From positions 347,991 to 411,990 of the forward strand of contig NZ_BQKE01000005.1 of assembly GCF_036244895.1 (NCBI RefSeq): DNA of 64,000 nucleotides. The letters are read 5' to 3'. The first letter of the stretch is position 1. Every line of letters begins with the position of its first letter. Source of the DNA: Persicobacter diffluens (GTDB lineage Bacteria > Bacteroidota > Bacteroidia > Cytophagales > Cyclobacteriaceae). Below the pieces are notes generated by a model that worked only from the letters and a program-made list of their open reading frames with translations, searched no databases and was not told the DNA's origin. This document shows positions 9,026 through 17,725 of the stretch, piece after piece. Both the position numbers and the translations under genes were made by a program.

Positions 9026-10627
9026 TTAAATAGTCTCATCCACCTCAAACCAATCCAAATTACGCTCCTGCTCATTGAAGTGCATACCGATCAAAATGAT
9101 TTTTCGCCCATCATTTAAATAGGGGCTATAGTATTTTTTCTCGTGGATCTGATGGATGGCTTCTCCTTTTTTGTTGTTCTCAGGCTTCGGGGCATTTACC
9201 TTGAATTCAACCACATAAATATGGGTGGGTGTTTCCAAGATCATATCAATGCGTCCCTTGGAAGTGGATTCTTCAGTGCGGCATTTTAGCCCAAGTCCTG
9301 CCAAAAAGCTGAACATCACCGAAGCATAGTAGCCTTCATATTTTTGGATGTTGCTTTGCACATAGTTGTTGAATGGAATGGCTGAAAACATCGCCCGAAC
9401 ACTTGCCTCAAATTGACTTAGGTCATTTTTGTATAGGCTTCGGATGGCATCATTTCTTTTCAATAGGCGATTGGATTCTACCGTCGTCAGACTCATCAGA
9501 AAAAGCATGTTAAGGGTCATCTGAACCTCTCTGTTCGGGGTCGATAGTACATAGCTTTTCCCGCCGTATGGCTCTTGAATGACTTCAGTAATCGTCAGAT
9601 AACCCGCTTGCCAAAGCAATGAAACCAAATTTAGATTCGATAATGAAAACTGCTTCAGCTCCTGAGATGAAAGCTCCAGATTATCAAGTTCATAAGTTTC
9701 ATAAACTCCCTTCTCGAACATTTTAATTAAGAAATTAGGCTGTCCTGAGTCCCACCAATAATTGTCAAACGCACCATTTTCACTAAGGAACAACAATATG
9801 TCGAAAGGATTGTAAACTGACTCTCCGAGGAAATTATAGCCATTGTACCATGCTTTTACCTCTTCCATATCGAGATGATCGAAGAAGTCCCCAAAACATG
9901 AATCCAACTCATTTTGTGTAAAACCGCAGATTGCTCCGTATTGAGGGCTCAGCGTAATGTCTTTAAAATTATTAGCCCCACTGAACAGTCCAACTCCTGT
10001 GAATTTGGTAATGCCTGTCATGAAACAAAAACGGGTGTATTGATCCGATGCCTTGATAGCCGAATAGAACCCTCGCAAAACATCCAAAGATTCAGAAGCT
10101 AATTGGTCATCATTGGATAGCGTATCTTGCACGGGTTTGTCATATTCATCAATGAGGATGACCACCTTGGTATTGTACTTTTCATACAGCCTTTGAATCA
10201 GCTCTGATAGCTGTGGGCCATGGCCTAATTTTTTGAAAGTCTCAAAGGCCAGCTCATGCTTATGGCAGTTGTCAATCAGACTATTGGTTAAATGGTTTTC
10301 TAAGTCCTCAACCGATTTGTAATTCACCCCGCTCAAGTCGATCCGAACCACAGGATAACTTTGCGCCCAATCCCATTTGTCATAAATATATAAGCCTTCG
10401 AACAGTTCTTGCTTTCCTTCAAAAAGTGCATTCAAGGTTGAACAAAGCATGGATTTTCCGAAACGGCGCGGACGTGACAGGAAGTAATAACCTTTGGGCA
10501 AAGCAACCATATTATGGATATGTTGAGTTTTATCAACATAAACATAATTCGCTTCCTTGATGCGGAGGTCTTCAAACGTCTGTATTCCGATCGGTAATGC
10601 TTTTCTTTGGTTCATGGGATTATCCAA
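9026..10627 (-). CDS. AAA-ATPase-like / PD-(D/E)XK nuclease-fold protein (paralogue)
   Basis: The 533-residue protein has the same layout as the convergent gene at 7220-8905. It has an IQTFEDLRIKEANYVYVDKT start block, Walker A variant RPRRFGKS (about 52-59), Walker B VVILIDEYDKP (about 155-163), and nuclease-like core GRIDMILE ... YVVEFK (about 456-474). The two are clearly diverged from each other, so this is not a recent tandem duplication. The downstream Met of MNQRKALPIG (10615) is an equally good start. Both copies look intact, and their function is unknown. Confidence 0.85.
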   Translation of the reverse strand: MDNPMNQRKALPIGIQTFEDLRIKEANYVYVDKTQHIHNMVALPKGYYFLSRPRRFGKSMLCSTLNALFEGKQELFEGLYIYDKWDWAQSYPVVRIDLSGVNYKSVEDLENHLTNSLIDNCHKHELAFETFKKLGHGPQLSELIQRLYEKYNTKVVILIDEYDKPVQDTLSNDDQLASESLDVLRGFYSAIKASDQYTRFCFMTGITKFTGVGLFSGANNFKDITLSPQYGAICGFTQNELDSCFGDFFDHLDMEEVKAWYNGYNFLGESVYNPFDILLFLSENGAFDNYWWDSGQPNFLIKMFEKGVYETYELDNLELSSQELKQFSLSNLNLVSLLWQAGYLTITEVIQEPYGGKSYVLSTPNREVQMTLNMLFLMSLTTVESNRLLKRNDAIRSLYKNDLSQFEASVRAMFSAIPFNNYVQSNIQKYEGYYASVMFSFLAGLGLKCRTEESTSKGRIDMILETPTHIYVVEFKVNAPKPENNKKGEAIHQIHEKKYYSPYLNDGRKIILIGMHFNEQERNLDWFEVDETI

Positions 10628-10734
10628 ATTTTGAATTGGTGGTTAAAGATACTGATTTTTTAGGAAAGGGGGGTGAAATGTGGATAAGCTTATTTTGGTG
10701 GTTAAACTTGGTTGCACTTTTTATTTCCACCAAA

Positions 10735-10880
10735 GCGCGTTGAAAAGCACACCATCCGGCTGTAAATTCGAATTATTGGAAGCGATTTCGGATAATTCCT
10801 CCTCAATAGCGATGTTATTCTCTCAAAATAATCCGGTATCCTTTCTGCAAGACTTTAAATTTTTGCTGCGAATTATGGCT
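10735..10880 (+). repeat. R1 interspersed repeat, copy A
   Basis: This copy starts GCGCGTTGAAAAGCACACC and carries the family core ATCCGGCTGTAAATTCGAAT and ATAGCGATGTTATTCTCTC. Related copies are at 17278, 17572 (reverse), 19905, 28695 and 50776. It contains no gene; a 75-codon frame over it is chance. Confidence 0.8.
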
Positions 10881-11021
10881 GTTAATCACGGTCTTGGTCA
10901 TCGCTGAGCTTTTTGCTTCGCTGCTCAATTGCCTCTAGTTAGCCAGGGTGGATTTCTTTCTCTGCTGATATGAAAAGAGTTAGTCAATGAACAGTGTAAT
11001 TTTTTCAGAAACCCAGGGGGC

Positions 11022-11244
11022 TTAGCCCGGATAGGCATGTTGGAATCCTTCTTTAATGTACAAGGATGAGAAATGAAGTATAGTTTTCTATATCTTATTT
11101 TTCAAACGAAACAGGTGAATGAGGAGAGCAAGCTTAACCAATTTTGGGCTAATGGAAAATTAGGAAACACAGTATTTACAAATCTAAATAAATAAAGTCA
11201 CGGAAAGTAACGGGATGTATCTAGCCATGAATAATTCGGCTTAG
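11022..11244 (+). repeat. R2 interspersed repeat (MITE-like), copy 1
   Basis: The copy begins TTAGCCCGGAT and ends CATGAATAATTCGGCTTA, so its ends are inverted relatives. The core GAATGAGGAGAGCAAGCTT is shared with copies at 17060, 20005, 50660 (reverse) and 60535 (reverse). It is about 225 bp and has no coding capacity. Confidence 0.75.
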
Positions 11245-11307
11245 ATCAATTTTGATAGGTAAGTGTAGGGCAAAAGTAACTGGAGTAATCCAATGACTTT
11301 CTCAAGG

Positions 11308-11325
11308 AAGTTGTCTAGACAACTT
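11308..11325. promoter_or_regulatory. GntR-type operator, perfect 18 bp palindrome
   Basis: AAGTTGTCTAGACAACTT is an exact inverted repeat 24 bases before the regulator's start codon. Its core TGTCTAGACA has the form bound by HutC/NagR-type GntR proteins. The TTG at 11311-11313 may be the -33 element and TACATTAG at 11334-11341 the -7 element (20 bp spacing), so a bound regulator would cover the promoter and repress its own operon. Confidence 0.85.
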
Positions 11326-11348
11326 TTTTGTTGTACATTAGTTTCATC

Positions 11349-12062
11349 ATGGAACAAGCCAAACAATATACAAGTGAGTTAATTACAAAGGACCTGTCTC
11401 GGCAGATCACCGAGAAGCAGTTTGAAATCGGTGCGCACTTACCGACGGAAAAGGAGCTGTGTGAACAGTATCAATGCAGCAGGATGACGGTCAGAAGGGC
11501 GCTACAAACGCTGACGGATCAGGGCTTGATTGTTCGGCACAGAGGAAAAAGGAGCAAGGTGGTTCGTAATCGAAAAACGGTGGGCTTGCTTTCGCTTCAG
11601 GGCTTCAGTGAGTTGTCCAAGAAGTTGAATGTAGATCAATGGACGGACTTGCTTTCAGCGACTCAGTGGGTAGAGATTCCCGCAGATTTGAAAACGCTCT
11701 TTGAGGAGGCGAATGAGTTCGATTCGGTCATCGGTGTTTTCCGAAAGCGGGGAATGGATAAGGAAGCGGTCATGATTGAGCATACTTATATTGCTGGCAT
11801 GGAAATGACCGAGGCAGATATTCCTGATTTTTCAACCACTTCTATTTTCCAGTTTTTGGATCATGCTTGTGGGGTGGAAATCATGAAGGTCAATCAGGCT
11901 TTTCAGGCGATTGCTTGTACTGCCGAGATCGCCGCGCACCTTGAGGTTTCGGTCGGTTTTCCCATCCTTCGGGTAGATCGGGTGTTGCACACCAATGACC
12001 CCAATGTGGTGCTTTTCTCTACGGTGTATTGTAAAACGGAACATTTTTTAATTTCTGTATAA
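11349..12062 (+). CDS. GntR-family transcriptional regulator (HutC/UTRA type)
   Basis: The 237-residue regulator has a winged-helix domain at residues 1-70 (LPTEKELCEQYQCSRMTVRRAL, then RHRGKRSKV in the wing) and a UTRA ligand-binding domain at about 90-235. Proteins of this group leave DNA when they bind a sugar phosphate or related metabolite. It is the first gene of a six-gene operon and its stop overlaps the next start (TAATG). It almost certainly binds the palindrome at 11308-11325. The ATG at 11349 is chosen over the upstream TTG (11328) because the latter overlaps the promoter. The inducer is unknown but is probably a phosphorylated intermediate of the pathway encoded downstream. Confidence 0.93.
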   Translation: MEQAKQYTSELITKDLSRQITEKQFEIGAHLPTEKELCEQYQCSRMTVRRALQTLTDQGLIVRHRGKRSKVVRNRKTVGLLSLQGFSELSKKLNVDQWTDLLSATQWVEIPADLKTLFEEANEFDSVIGVFRKRGMDKEAVMIEHTYIAGMEMTEADIPDFSTTSIFQFLDHACGVEIMKVNQAFQAIACTAEIAAHLEVSVGFPILRVDRVLHTNDPNVVLFSTVYCKTEHFLISV

Positions 12063-12844
12063 TGATAAAATCTAACCACTATTTGATTGTTGGCGGCAGT
12101 ACGGGAATGGGATTTTCCGCCGCAGAAGCTCTGGTAAATGCGGGGGCAAAAGTGATGATTATCGGTAGAAATCAGGATACTGTTGAAGCTGCACAGCGTG
12201 CACTTGGCGAATCGTGTATGGGGCATGTCGGGGATGCTTGTCAAGCCGAAACGATTGAAGCAGCGATCGAAATAATGCACCATCATTGGGGCAGGATCGA
12301 CGGGCTGTACCATGTGGCGGGAGGCAGTGGCAGACGCTTCGGTGATGGCCCCTTGCATGAGATGACGCATGAGGGCTGGAACAAGACTTTTGAGCTTAAC
12401 CTCACCAGCATCATGCTTTCCAATCGGGCGATTATCCGATACTTTTTGAAGCACGGCATTGCAGGCAAAATCCTGAATATGGGTTCAGTACTCGGCTTTT
12501 CTCCGAGCCCTGCCTATTTCACCACCCATGCCTATGCGGCGACCAAGTCTGCCATCATCGGTTTCAGTAAAAGTATTGCGGCACATTATGCCAAGGATGG
12601 TATTCAGGTCAATGTGATTGCGCCTGCACTGGTGGAAACCCCCATGGCACAGCGTGCAAAGGAGGATGACCAAATTCAAGCTTTCATTAAAACGAAGCAG
12701 CCTTTGGACGGTGGAAGAATGGGGATTGACAAGGATTTGAATGATGCCGTAAAGATGTTTCTTTCGACGGACAATAATTTTATGACTGGGCAGGTACTCG
12801 CTGTTGATGGCGGATGGTGTTTGTCTGAAGGTCAATATGCATAG
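12062..12844 (+). CDS. Short-chain dehydrogenase/reductase (SDR)
   Basis: The 260-residue classical SDR is an NAD(P)-dependent oxidoreductase that acts on a hydroxyl or ketone. The Rossmann motif VGGSTGMGFSAAEAL starts at residue 8. The catalytic Asn lies in LNLTSIM, the Ser in LNMGSVLGFS, and the Tyr/Lys pair in YAATKSA (about 157-161). The C-terminal GQVLAVDGGW block is the common end of the FabG-like group. Translation is coupled to the regulator (TAATG overlap). In this operon the likely substrate is a sugar or sugar acid rather than a fatty-acid intermediate, which is inference from the neighbours. Confidence 0.92.
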   Translation: MIKSNHYLIVGGSTGMGFSAAEALVNAGAKVMIIGRNQDTVEAAQRALGESCMGHVGDACQAETIEAAIEIMHHHWGRIDGLYHVAGGSGRRFGDGPLHEMTHEGWNKTFELNLTSIMLSNRAIIRYFLKHGIAGKILNMGSVLGFSPSPAYFTTHAYAATKSAIIGFSKSIAAHYAKDGIQVNVIAPALVETPMAQRAKEDDQIQAFIKTKQPLDGGRMGIDKDLNDAVKMFLSTDNNFMTGQVLAVDGGWCLSEGQYA

Positions 12845-12906
12845 ATTTTTTGAGGGGTAAGTTTCGAGGGGCAGGCAGATTACTTTTTAACTCTAAATGC
12901 GTGCTT

Positions 12907-13794
12907 ATGGAATATTATCATGGAATAGATATTGGTGGAACCTATATCAAATCGGTGGTGCTTGACGGTAACCAACAGGTGGTGCATCAGTCCAAGTATC
13001 CTACCAAAGACGACTGGCAATCGGCAATTGAAAAGACTGTTGGGCAGGTTCAACAACGGTTCGGGACTCATGCGCTGGGCATTGCCGCTCCTGGGCTTGT
13101 CAATAAAGAAAATGATCAGATTGTCTGCCTGCCTGAGCGGCTCGCAGGAATTATGGGGCTGGATTGGCGTTCCTTTTTGGGCATGGATCAGGTGTTTGTT
13201 TTGAATGATGCGCATGCGGCAACGATGGCTGAATATGAGTGTCATTTTCGGGATAAATACGAACACCTTTTATTGCTCACTTTGGGTACGGGTGTTGGTG
13301 GGGGCGTGATCATCAACGGGCAGTTGTATCAGGGAGCACAACAGCGGGCGGGTCATTTGGGGCATACCCCCCTGCAGATGAATCTGGGAAAAACCATGAC
13401 CCAAATGCCAGGTAGTCTGGAATGGCACCTCGGCAATTTTTCAGCTACCGAGCGTAGCGATGGTGTTTTTGCGGATAACCTCAAGATCCTGCAGGCCTAT
13501 CGATCGGGTCAGCCTTTTGGGCAGTTGCTATGGCTCAAAATGATGGAGGCATTGGCCGTGGGCATAAGCGGCCTGATCAATGCTTTTGCTCCTGAGGCGG
13601 TTGTACTCGCAGGCGGTTTGACACTTGCCAAAGCAGACCTTTTTACTCCCCTCAATAACTTCATGACACAATATGAGTGGTGCCCCAATGGGCAATCTAC
13701 TCCCATCGTACCCGCAGGATTTGATGATTTTGCGGGAGCCATTGGAGCCGCTCTTTTTGCCAATAAACAAATTTGTATTCCAAACTTACCTTAA
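12907..13794 (+). CDS. ROK-family sugar kinase lacking the usual zinc motif
   Basis: The 295-residue sugar kinase of the ROK family has the ATP loop GIDIGGTYIKSVVLD at the N-terminus, the catalytic-region Asp in LNDAHAA, and GTGVGGGVIINGQLYQG followed by GHLGHTPLQ. The family's CxCGxxGCxE zinc site is absent: the aligned stretch reads TQMPGSLEWHLG, with no cysteine. The start at 12907 is chosen because it begins at the conserved strand; an earlier in-frame codon adds unrelated residues. The gene is two bases from the SIS gene. It probably phosphorylates a hexose or amino sugar made or released by the pathway. The missing zinc site suggests an unusual substrate or a structural substitute. Confidence 0.88.
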   Translation: MEYYHGIDIGGTYIKSVVLDGNQQVVHQSKYPTKDDWQSAIEKTVGQVQQRFGTHALGIAAPGLVNKENDQIVCLPERLAGIMGLDWRSFLGMDQVFVLNDAHAATMAEYECHFRDKYEHLLLLTLGTGVGGGVIINGQLYQGAQQRAGHLGHTPLQMNLGKTMTQMPGSLEWHLGNFSATERSDGVFADNLKILQAYRSGQPFGQLLWLKMMEALAVGISGLINAFAPEAVVLAGGLTLAKADLFTPLNNFMTQYEWCPNGQSTPIVPAGFDDFAGAIGAALFANKQICIPNLP

Positions 13795-13796
13795 AG

Positions 13797-14591
13797 ATGA
13801 ATTATACTGAAAAATACCTTGAGCAAATGGACCGCATCCGTCAGGTGGTGAGCCAACAGTCCGACACGATCAAGGAAGTAGCGGAACTCTTTGCTAAGAG
13901 CATCGCGACCGATCACATGGTGCATCTGTTTGGATCGGGTCACTCCCGCATGATGGTGGAAGAAATGTGGCCTCGCTATGGCTCCTTTCCTGGTTTCAAC
14001 CCCATTGTTGAGCTCTCGCTTTCTTTTCATAACCTCGTCATCGGTGCCAATGGGCAACGACAGGCGATGTTTTTGGAGAATGTTCCTGGATTGGCAGATC
14101 GCATTTTGCGGAATTTTGACCTTTCGGATCAGGATGCTGCCCTGGTAGTTTCCTCAAGTGGTTGCAATGTGGCGCCAATTGAGATGGCGGAAGGTTTTAA
14201 AAAGAAAGGATTGAAGGTCGTGACTCTGGTTTCTATGGAACATCTTCAAGGTTCAGATTCCAAAGATTCGAGGGGTAAAAAGCTGACGGATTTTGCTGAT
14301 CTGGTGCTGGACACGGGTGCACCACTCGGAGATGCGATGATCAGAATCGAGGGCATGGATACGCCCGTGGCGCCTGGAAGTACCCTCGGAGGCGTGGCTT
14401 TGATCAACTGCATCAAGGCGGAAACCGCGGCACTGTTGCATCAGATGGGGCATACGCCCAAGGTGTTGAGCAGTGGTAAGATTGTCGGGCAGCAACGTGC
14501 CACGGAACTTTTTGAATCGGCTTATGATCAGCATGCCCGATTGATTGCCAAGCAATACCAAAATATAGGAGCCGATGAAACCGTTGTATAA
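13797..14591 (+). CDS. SIS-domain (sugar isomerase/UPF0309-like) protein
   Basis: The 264-residue SIS-fold protein belongs to the group binding phosphosugars. Two loop motifs are visible, VHLFGSGHSRMM (about 39-50) and VVSSSGCNVAPIEMA (about 117-131). The Ser/Thr loops of SIS proteins hold a phosphate group, so the product may isomerise or deaminate a phosphorylated sugar made by the ROK kinase. Length and layout resemble the UPF0309 sugar-isomerase-domain proteins, whose reaction is not well established. The start is two bases after the kinase stop, and the last 17 bases overlap the FAD oxidoreductase gene, showing tight coupling. Confidence 0.85.
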   Translation: MNYTEKYLEQMDRIRQVVSQQSDTIKEVAELFAKSIATDHMVHLFGSGHSRMMVEEMWPRYGSFPGFNPIVELSLSFHNLVIGANGQRQAMFLENVPGLADRILRNFDLSDQDAALVVSSSGCNVAPIEMAEGFKKKGLKVVTLVSMEHLQGSDSKDSRGKKLTDFADLVLDTGAPLGDAMIRIEGMDTPVAPGSTLGGVALINCIKAETAALLHQMGHTPKVLSSGKIVGQQRATELFESAYDQHARLIAKQYQNIGADETVV

Positions 14592-15963
14592 TATCCATCG
14601 CTCATCTGCCAACCGAAAATTCACCGACATCCTCGTCATAGGTAGTGGGTCGGCGGGAGCCGTAGCGTCAATTGCGGCGGCGCAATCCGATTATAAGGTG
14701 ATGCTTGTCGAGCGGCTGGGCTTTGCGGGGGGAACTTCGACCCAAATGCTGGATACCTTCTATGGTTTTTTTACACCTGGGGAAAGTCCTTGGAAGATTG
14801 TCGGAGGCATACCCGACTGGGTGGTTAATCGCCTGATTGAAAGTGGGGATATTTTCCTTCGACCCAACACCTATGGTGCAGGTACGGGAGTCAATTATAA
14901 TCCTGAACGGCTGAAAAGGGTCTGGGATGAGCTGTTTTTGAGTCATGGGGTGGACGTGATTTATCACAGCACCCTGATTGGCGTTGAGCCTTATGGTGAG
15001 CAGCAAAAATGCCTGTTTTTTCATAAGGGAGTGGGTGTTTTTGAGGTGATCTGTAAACGTGTGATTGATGCTTCGGGCGATGCTGATTATTGCCACTGGA
15101 AGGGGCATGATTATGAGAAAGCGGGAGAGCAGGAAGTTGCCCAAAGCATGACAACCACTTTTCGAATGGCGAATGTGGACTTGCGGAAGTTTGAAGAAGC
15201 GGGTGGCAAGAAAATGCTGAAAGAAAAGATGCACTTGGCAGTGGAAAGCGGAAAACACCCTTTGCCACGAAAAGAAGGTTCTGCACATGAGATGAATGTC
15301 ATGGGGTGTGTCTCAACCGTTGCAGTTAAGGTCGCAGGGCATGATGCGCTCGATCCGCAAAGTCTGACCCTTGCCGAAATCGAGGGGCGTCGTCAGGCAT
15401 TTATTTTTGAGGCTTTTTTCCGTGATATGGTCCCTGGCTACGAGCATTCAAAAATCATCGGGCTGTCCACACAGATAGGCGTTCGGGAAACCCGTCGGGT
15501 GTATGGAAAATATCGCCTGAGCATGGATGATTTTGATCAAAGAAGGCAATTTGAGGATCAGATTCTGATCTGTGGTGCACCTGTCGAGGACCATCGATCA
15601 ACCCCCGATGGAGGTTCTGAAACCTTCTGGAAATACATTCCCGATCAGGGGACTTACGGCATTCCCTATGGTTGTATTGTCCCTGAAAAAAGTCAAACCG
15701 ATTGGGTGGTGGGGCGTTGTTTTTCGGCTACCCATCAGGCACATGCCTCTTGCCGATCCATGGGGCAGACCATGTCGATGGGGCAGGCAGCAGGACTCTC
15801 GGCCGTGCTGTCGCTTGAACAGGATTGTGGGGCGTGGGACATCAACCGAGGAACGCTTTGTGATCGCCTGTTGAAGCTTGGGGCAGTCCTTGAAAGCCCC
15901 TCTGAGATTGCACAAACCGACCGAAATGCATGGACAAAAAATAAAGTGAGCTATGAAAAATAA
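14575..15963 (+). CDS. FAD-dependent oxidoreductase (FAD_oxidored family)
   Basis: The 462-residue flavoprotein has the dinucleotide-binding motif VIGSGSAGAVASIAAA at about 21-36, then ERLGFAGGTST, typical of the FAD-dependent oxidoreductases often annotated in sugar and sugar-alcohol clusters of Bacteroidota and Planctomycetota. A late motif GRCFSATHQAHASCRSMGQT and SMGQAAGLSA closes the FAD site. There is no signal peptide, so it is cytoplasmic. Start and end overlap both neighbours by 11-17 bases. Together with the PTE-like lactonase downstream it suggests oxidation of a sugar to a lactone or keto-sugar followed by ring opening, which is inference. Confidence 0.85.
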   Translation: MKPLYNIHRSSANRKFTDILVIGSGSAGAVASIAAAQSDYKVMLVERLGFAGGTSTQMLDTFYGFFTPGESPWKIVGGIPDWVVNRLIESGDIFLRPNTYGAGTGVNYNPERLKRVWDELFLSHGVDVIYHSTLIGVEPYGEQQKCLFFHKGVGVFEVICKRVIDASGDADYCHWKGHDYEKAGEQEVAQSMTTTFRMANVDLRKFEEAGGKKMLKEKMHLAVESGKHPLPRKEGSAHEMNVMGCVSTVAVKVAGHDALDPQSLTLAEIEGRRQAFIFEAFFRDMVPGYEHSKIIGLSTQIGVRETRRVYGKYRLSMDDFDQRRQFEDQILICGAPVEDHRSTPDGGSETFWKYIPDQGTYGIPYGCIVPEKSQTDWVVGRCFSATHQAHASCRSMGQTMSMGQAAGLSAVLSLEQDCGAWDINRGTLCDRLLKLGAVLESPSEIAQTDRNAWTKNKVSYEK

Positions 15964-16903
15964 AGTAAGAACCATCCTTGGGGATATTCCTAAAGAAGAA
16001 CTCGGGCTGACCTATTCACATGAGCATATTGTGATTGATGATGGGTACGTAACGGCGGCACATCCTGAGTTTTTGCTTAATGATAAGCAGCGCATTTCGC
16101 AGGAATTATCTGCTTTTAAAGCTATGGGAGGACAGACGGTGGTCGACACCATGCCTGCGAATGCAGGGCGCAACCCTGTTTTGTCGGCAGAGATCAGCAA
16201 AAAAACAGGAGTAAACATGATCATTCCGACAGGGATACACCTCGAGCAATATTACCCCAAAAATCACTGGCGATATCATATTAATCAAAAAGAATTAACG
16301 CAACTGTTTATTGATGATATTGAACTCGGAATTGACGCATTTGACTATGGCAGTCCGATCATCAAACGAACGAACCATAAAGCGGGGCTGATTAAATTGG
16401 CTACGGACAATGATGCATTTACAGATCATCAGCAGATGATTTTTCGCGCTGTAGTGGATGCGCACTTGCAGACAGGAGCACCGATTTTGACCCATACCAA
16501 TTTTGGGAAACAGGCATTTGCACAGGGGAAACGCTTCGCCGAACTTGGTGCCAACCTGCGGCATGTGGTGCTTTCTCATGTGGACAGGAACCTTGATTTG
16601 GATGAGCACCGCCGTATTCTTGATCTGGGAGTGAGTTTGGAATATGACAGTTTCTTCAGGTGGAAAGGAGAGGACAATCACTCGGTAGATCAGTTGCTTG
16701 CACTCATTGAAAGTTATCCCGAGCAGATTGTTGTGGGGATGGACATGGCAAAAAATGCCTATTGGGAATCTTACGGCGGTACTCCTGGCTTATGCTATTT
16801 GTATCCAAAAATAAAGGAGGTGTTGTATGAAAATGGAAAAGAGAAGTATTTGAATAATATTTTTCACCAAACACCTATGGAATTATTTTCTTTCTTTTTA
16901 TAA
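15953..16903 (+). CDS. Phosphotriesterase-like (PTE family) metal hydrolase, probable lactonase
   Basis: This 316-residue amidohydrolase-superfamily enzyme is of PTE type. All metal ligands are visible: H23 and H25 in YSHEHIVIDD, the carboxylated Lys at about 148 in GLIKLATD, H181 in LTHTNF, H209 in LSHVDRN, and D264 in VGMDMAK. Many members of this family are sugar-lactone or homoserine-lactone hydrolases rather than organophosphate enzymes. As the last gene of the operon, next to an FAD oxidoreductase, it probably opens a sugar lactone. The residues around the ligands are those of a working enzyme. No terminator is seen after it. Confidence 0.9.
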   Translation: MKNKVRTILGDIPKEELGLTYSHEHIVIDDGYVTAAHPEFLLNDKQRISQELSAFKAMGGQTVVDTMPANAGRNPVLSAEISKKTGVNMIIPTGIHLEQYYPKNHWRYHINQKELTQLFIDDIELGIDAFDYGSPIIKRTNHKAGLIKLATDNDAFTDHQQMIFRAVVDAHLQTGAPILTHTNFGKQAFAQGKRFAELGANLRHVVLSHVDRNLDLDEHRRILDLGVSLEYDSFFRWKGEDNHSVDQLLALIESYPEQIVVGMDMAKNAYWESYGGTPGLCYLYPKIKEVLYENGKEKYLNNIFHQTPMELFSFFL

Positions 16904-17059
16904 TTTGTATATAAAAAATAAGGTCAACATCGGTAGGTGAGAACGATTTTATGGATCACTTTTTTTGATTGTCCGGTTCGTTGAGTGCTAAATGTAAGCG
17001 TAATTTTTGACCTAAAAAGTCATTGACATCCTGGGAATTTAACCATAATATGTATCGAC
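16904..17059. other. Gap after the lactonase gene
   Basis: AT-rich non-coding DNA leading into a cluster of R2 and R1 repeats. No terminator hairpin is evident. Confidence 0.4.
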
Positions 17060-17200
17060 AAATGATCCTCCTTTAGCTGCAAGGCGTGGCAAATAAAAGA
17101 AAAGGTTACCATTTCGAGTTTTTTCCCGCGAAGCAGATGAATGAGAAAAAAGTAAGCTTTCTCAAATTTGGGTTATTGAAAAATCGGAAAATTCAAATGA
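17060..17200 (+). repeat. R2 interspersed repeat, partial copy 2
   Basis: Shared blocks are ATCCTCCTTTAGCTGCAAGG, CGAGTTTTTTCCCGCGAAG and GCAGATGAATGAGAAAAAAG. The outer ends have diverged. Confidence 0.65.
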
Positions 17201-17277
17201 AAAACAAAGATAATGAGTTGTTTAGGTCGATTTGATGAATCTGGAGGTTAATAAATTGGTTTAGAACTTATTTTAAA

Positions 17278-17410
17278 CGATACCATCCAAAGCAAATTAG
17301 AATAATGGGAAGCTGTTTTGGGAAATCCTCTATTGATAGCGAGTTTATTCTCTGAAAATTCTTCCATAACAATTCTATCATCCATGGATTCAAAACTTCC
17401 TTACAAATTT
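17278..17410 (+). repeat. R1 interspersed repeat, diverged copy E
   Basis: It aligns to the R1 core (ACCATCC, GCAAATTAGAATAATGGGAA, TTGATAGCGAGTTTATTCTC) with many substitutions. It is older than copies A, C and D. Confidence 0.5.
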
Positions 17411-17571
17411 TGACTAATAAATATGGTTTTTATTAATTTTAATCTATAGCAGAGAATCGTAATAATCATTTGTATTAATGATTGATTTGGGTTAATGACA
17501 GGTAAATTGGGCTAGTGAAAATCCATTAAAATCACTTTTGCCATCTTTATTGGCCGATCTCTTTATGTAAC

Positions 17572-17725
17572 AGCGTGTTTAAAAGGCAAAATTCGCAACG
17601 GAAATTTGATTTCTGCAGAAGCGATAAAGGATTATTATAAAAGCATAGCAATGCTATTGTTGAGAAATTATCCAAAATCGCTTCCAATAATTCGAATTTG
17701 CAGCCGGATGGTGCGCTTTTAAATA
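17572..17725 (-). repeat. R1 interspersed repeat, copy B
   Basis: A complete copy in reverse orientation runs from AGCGTGTTTAAAAGG to GGATGGTGCGCTTTTAAATA. Its outer end supplies the TAA stop codon (17719-17721) of the esterase gene. Confidence 0.8.

Noticed and set aside
10680..10907. 75-codon frame after the second AAA-ATPase gene
   Set aside because: It lies over R1 repeat copy A; other R1 copies do not keep the frame open.
11903..12454. 183-codon minus-strand frame across GntR and SDR
   Set aside because: It spans the junction of two well-supported genes on the other strand.
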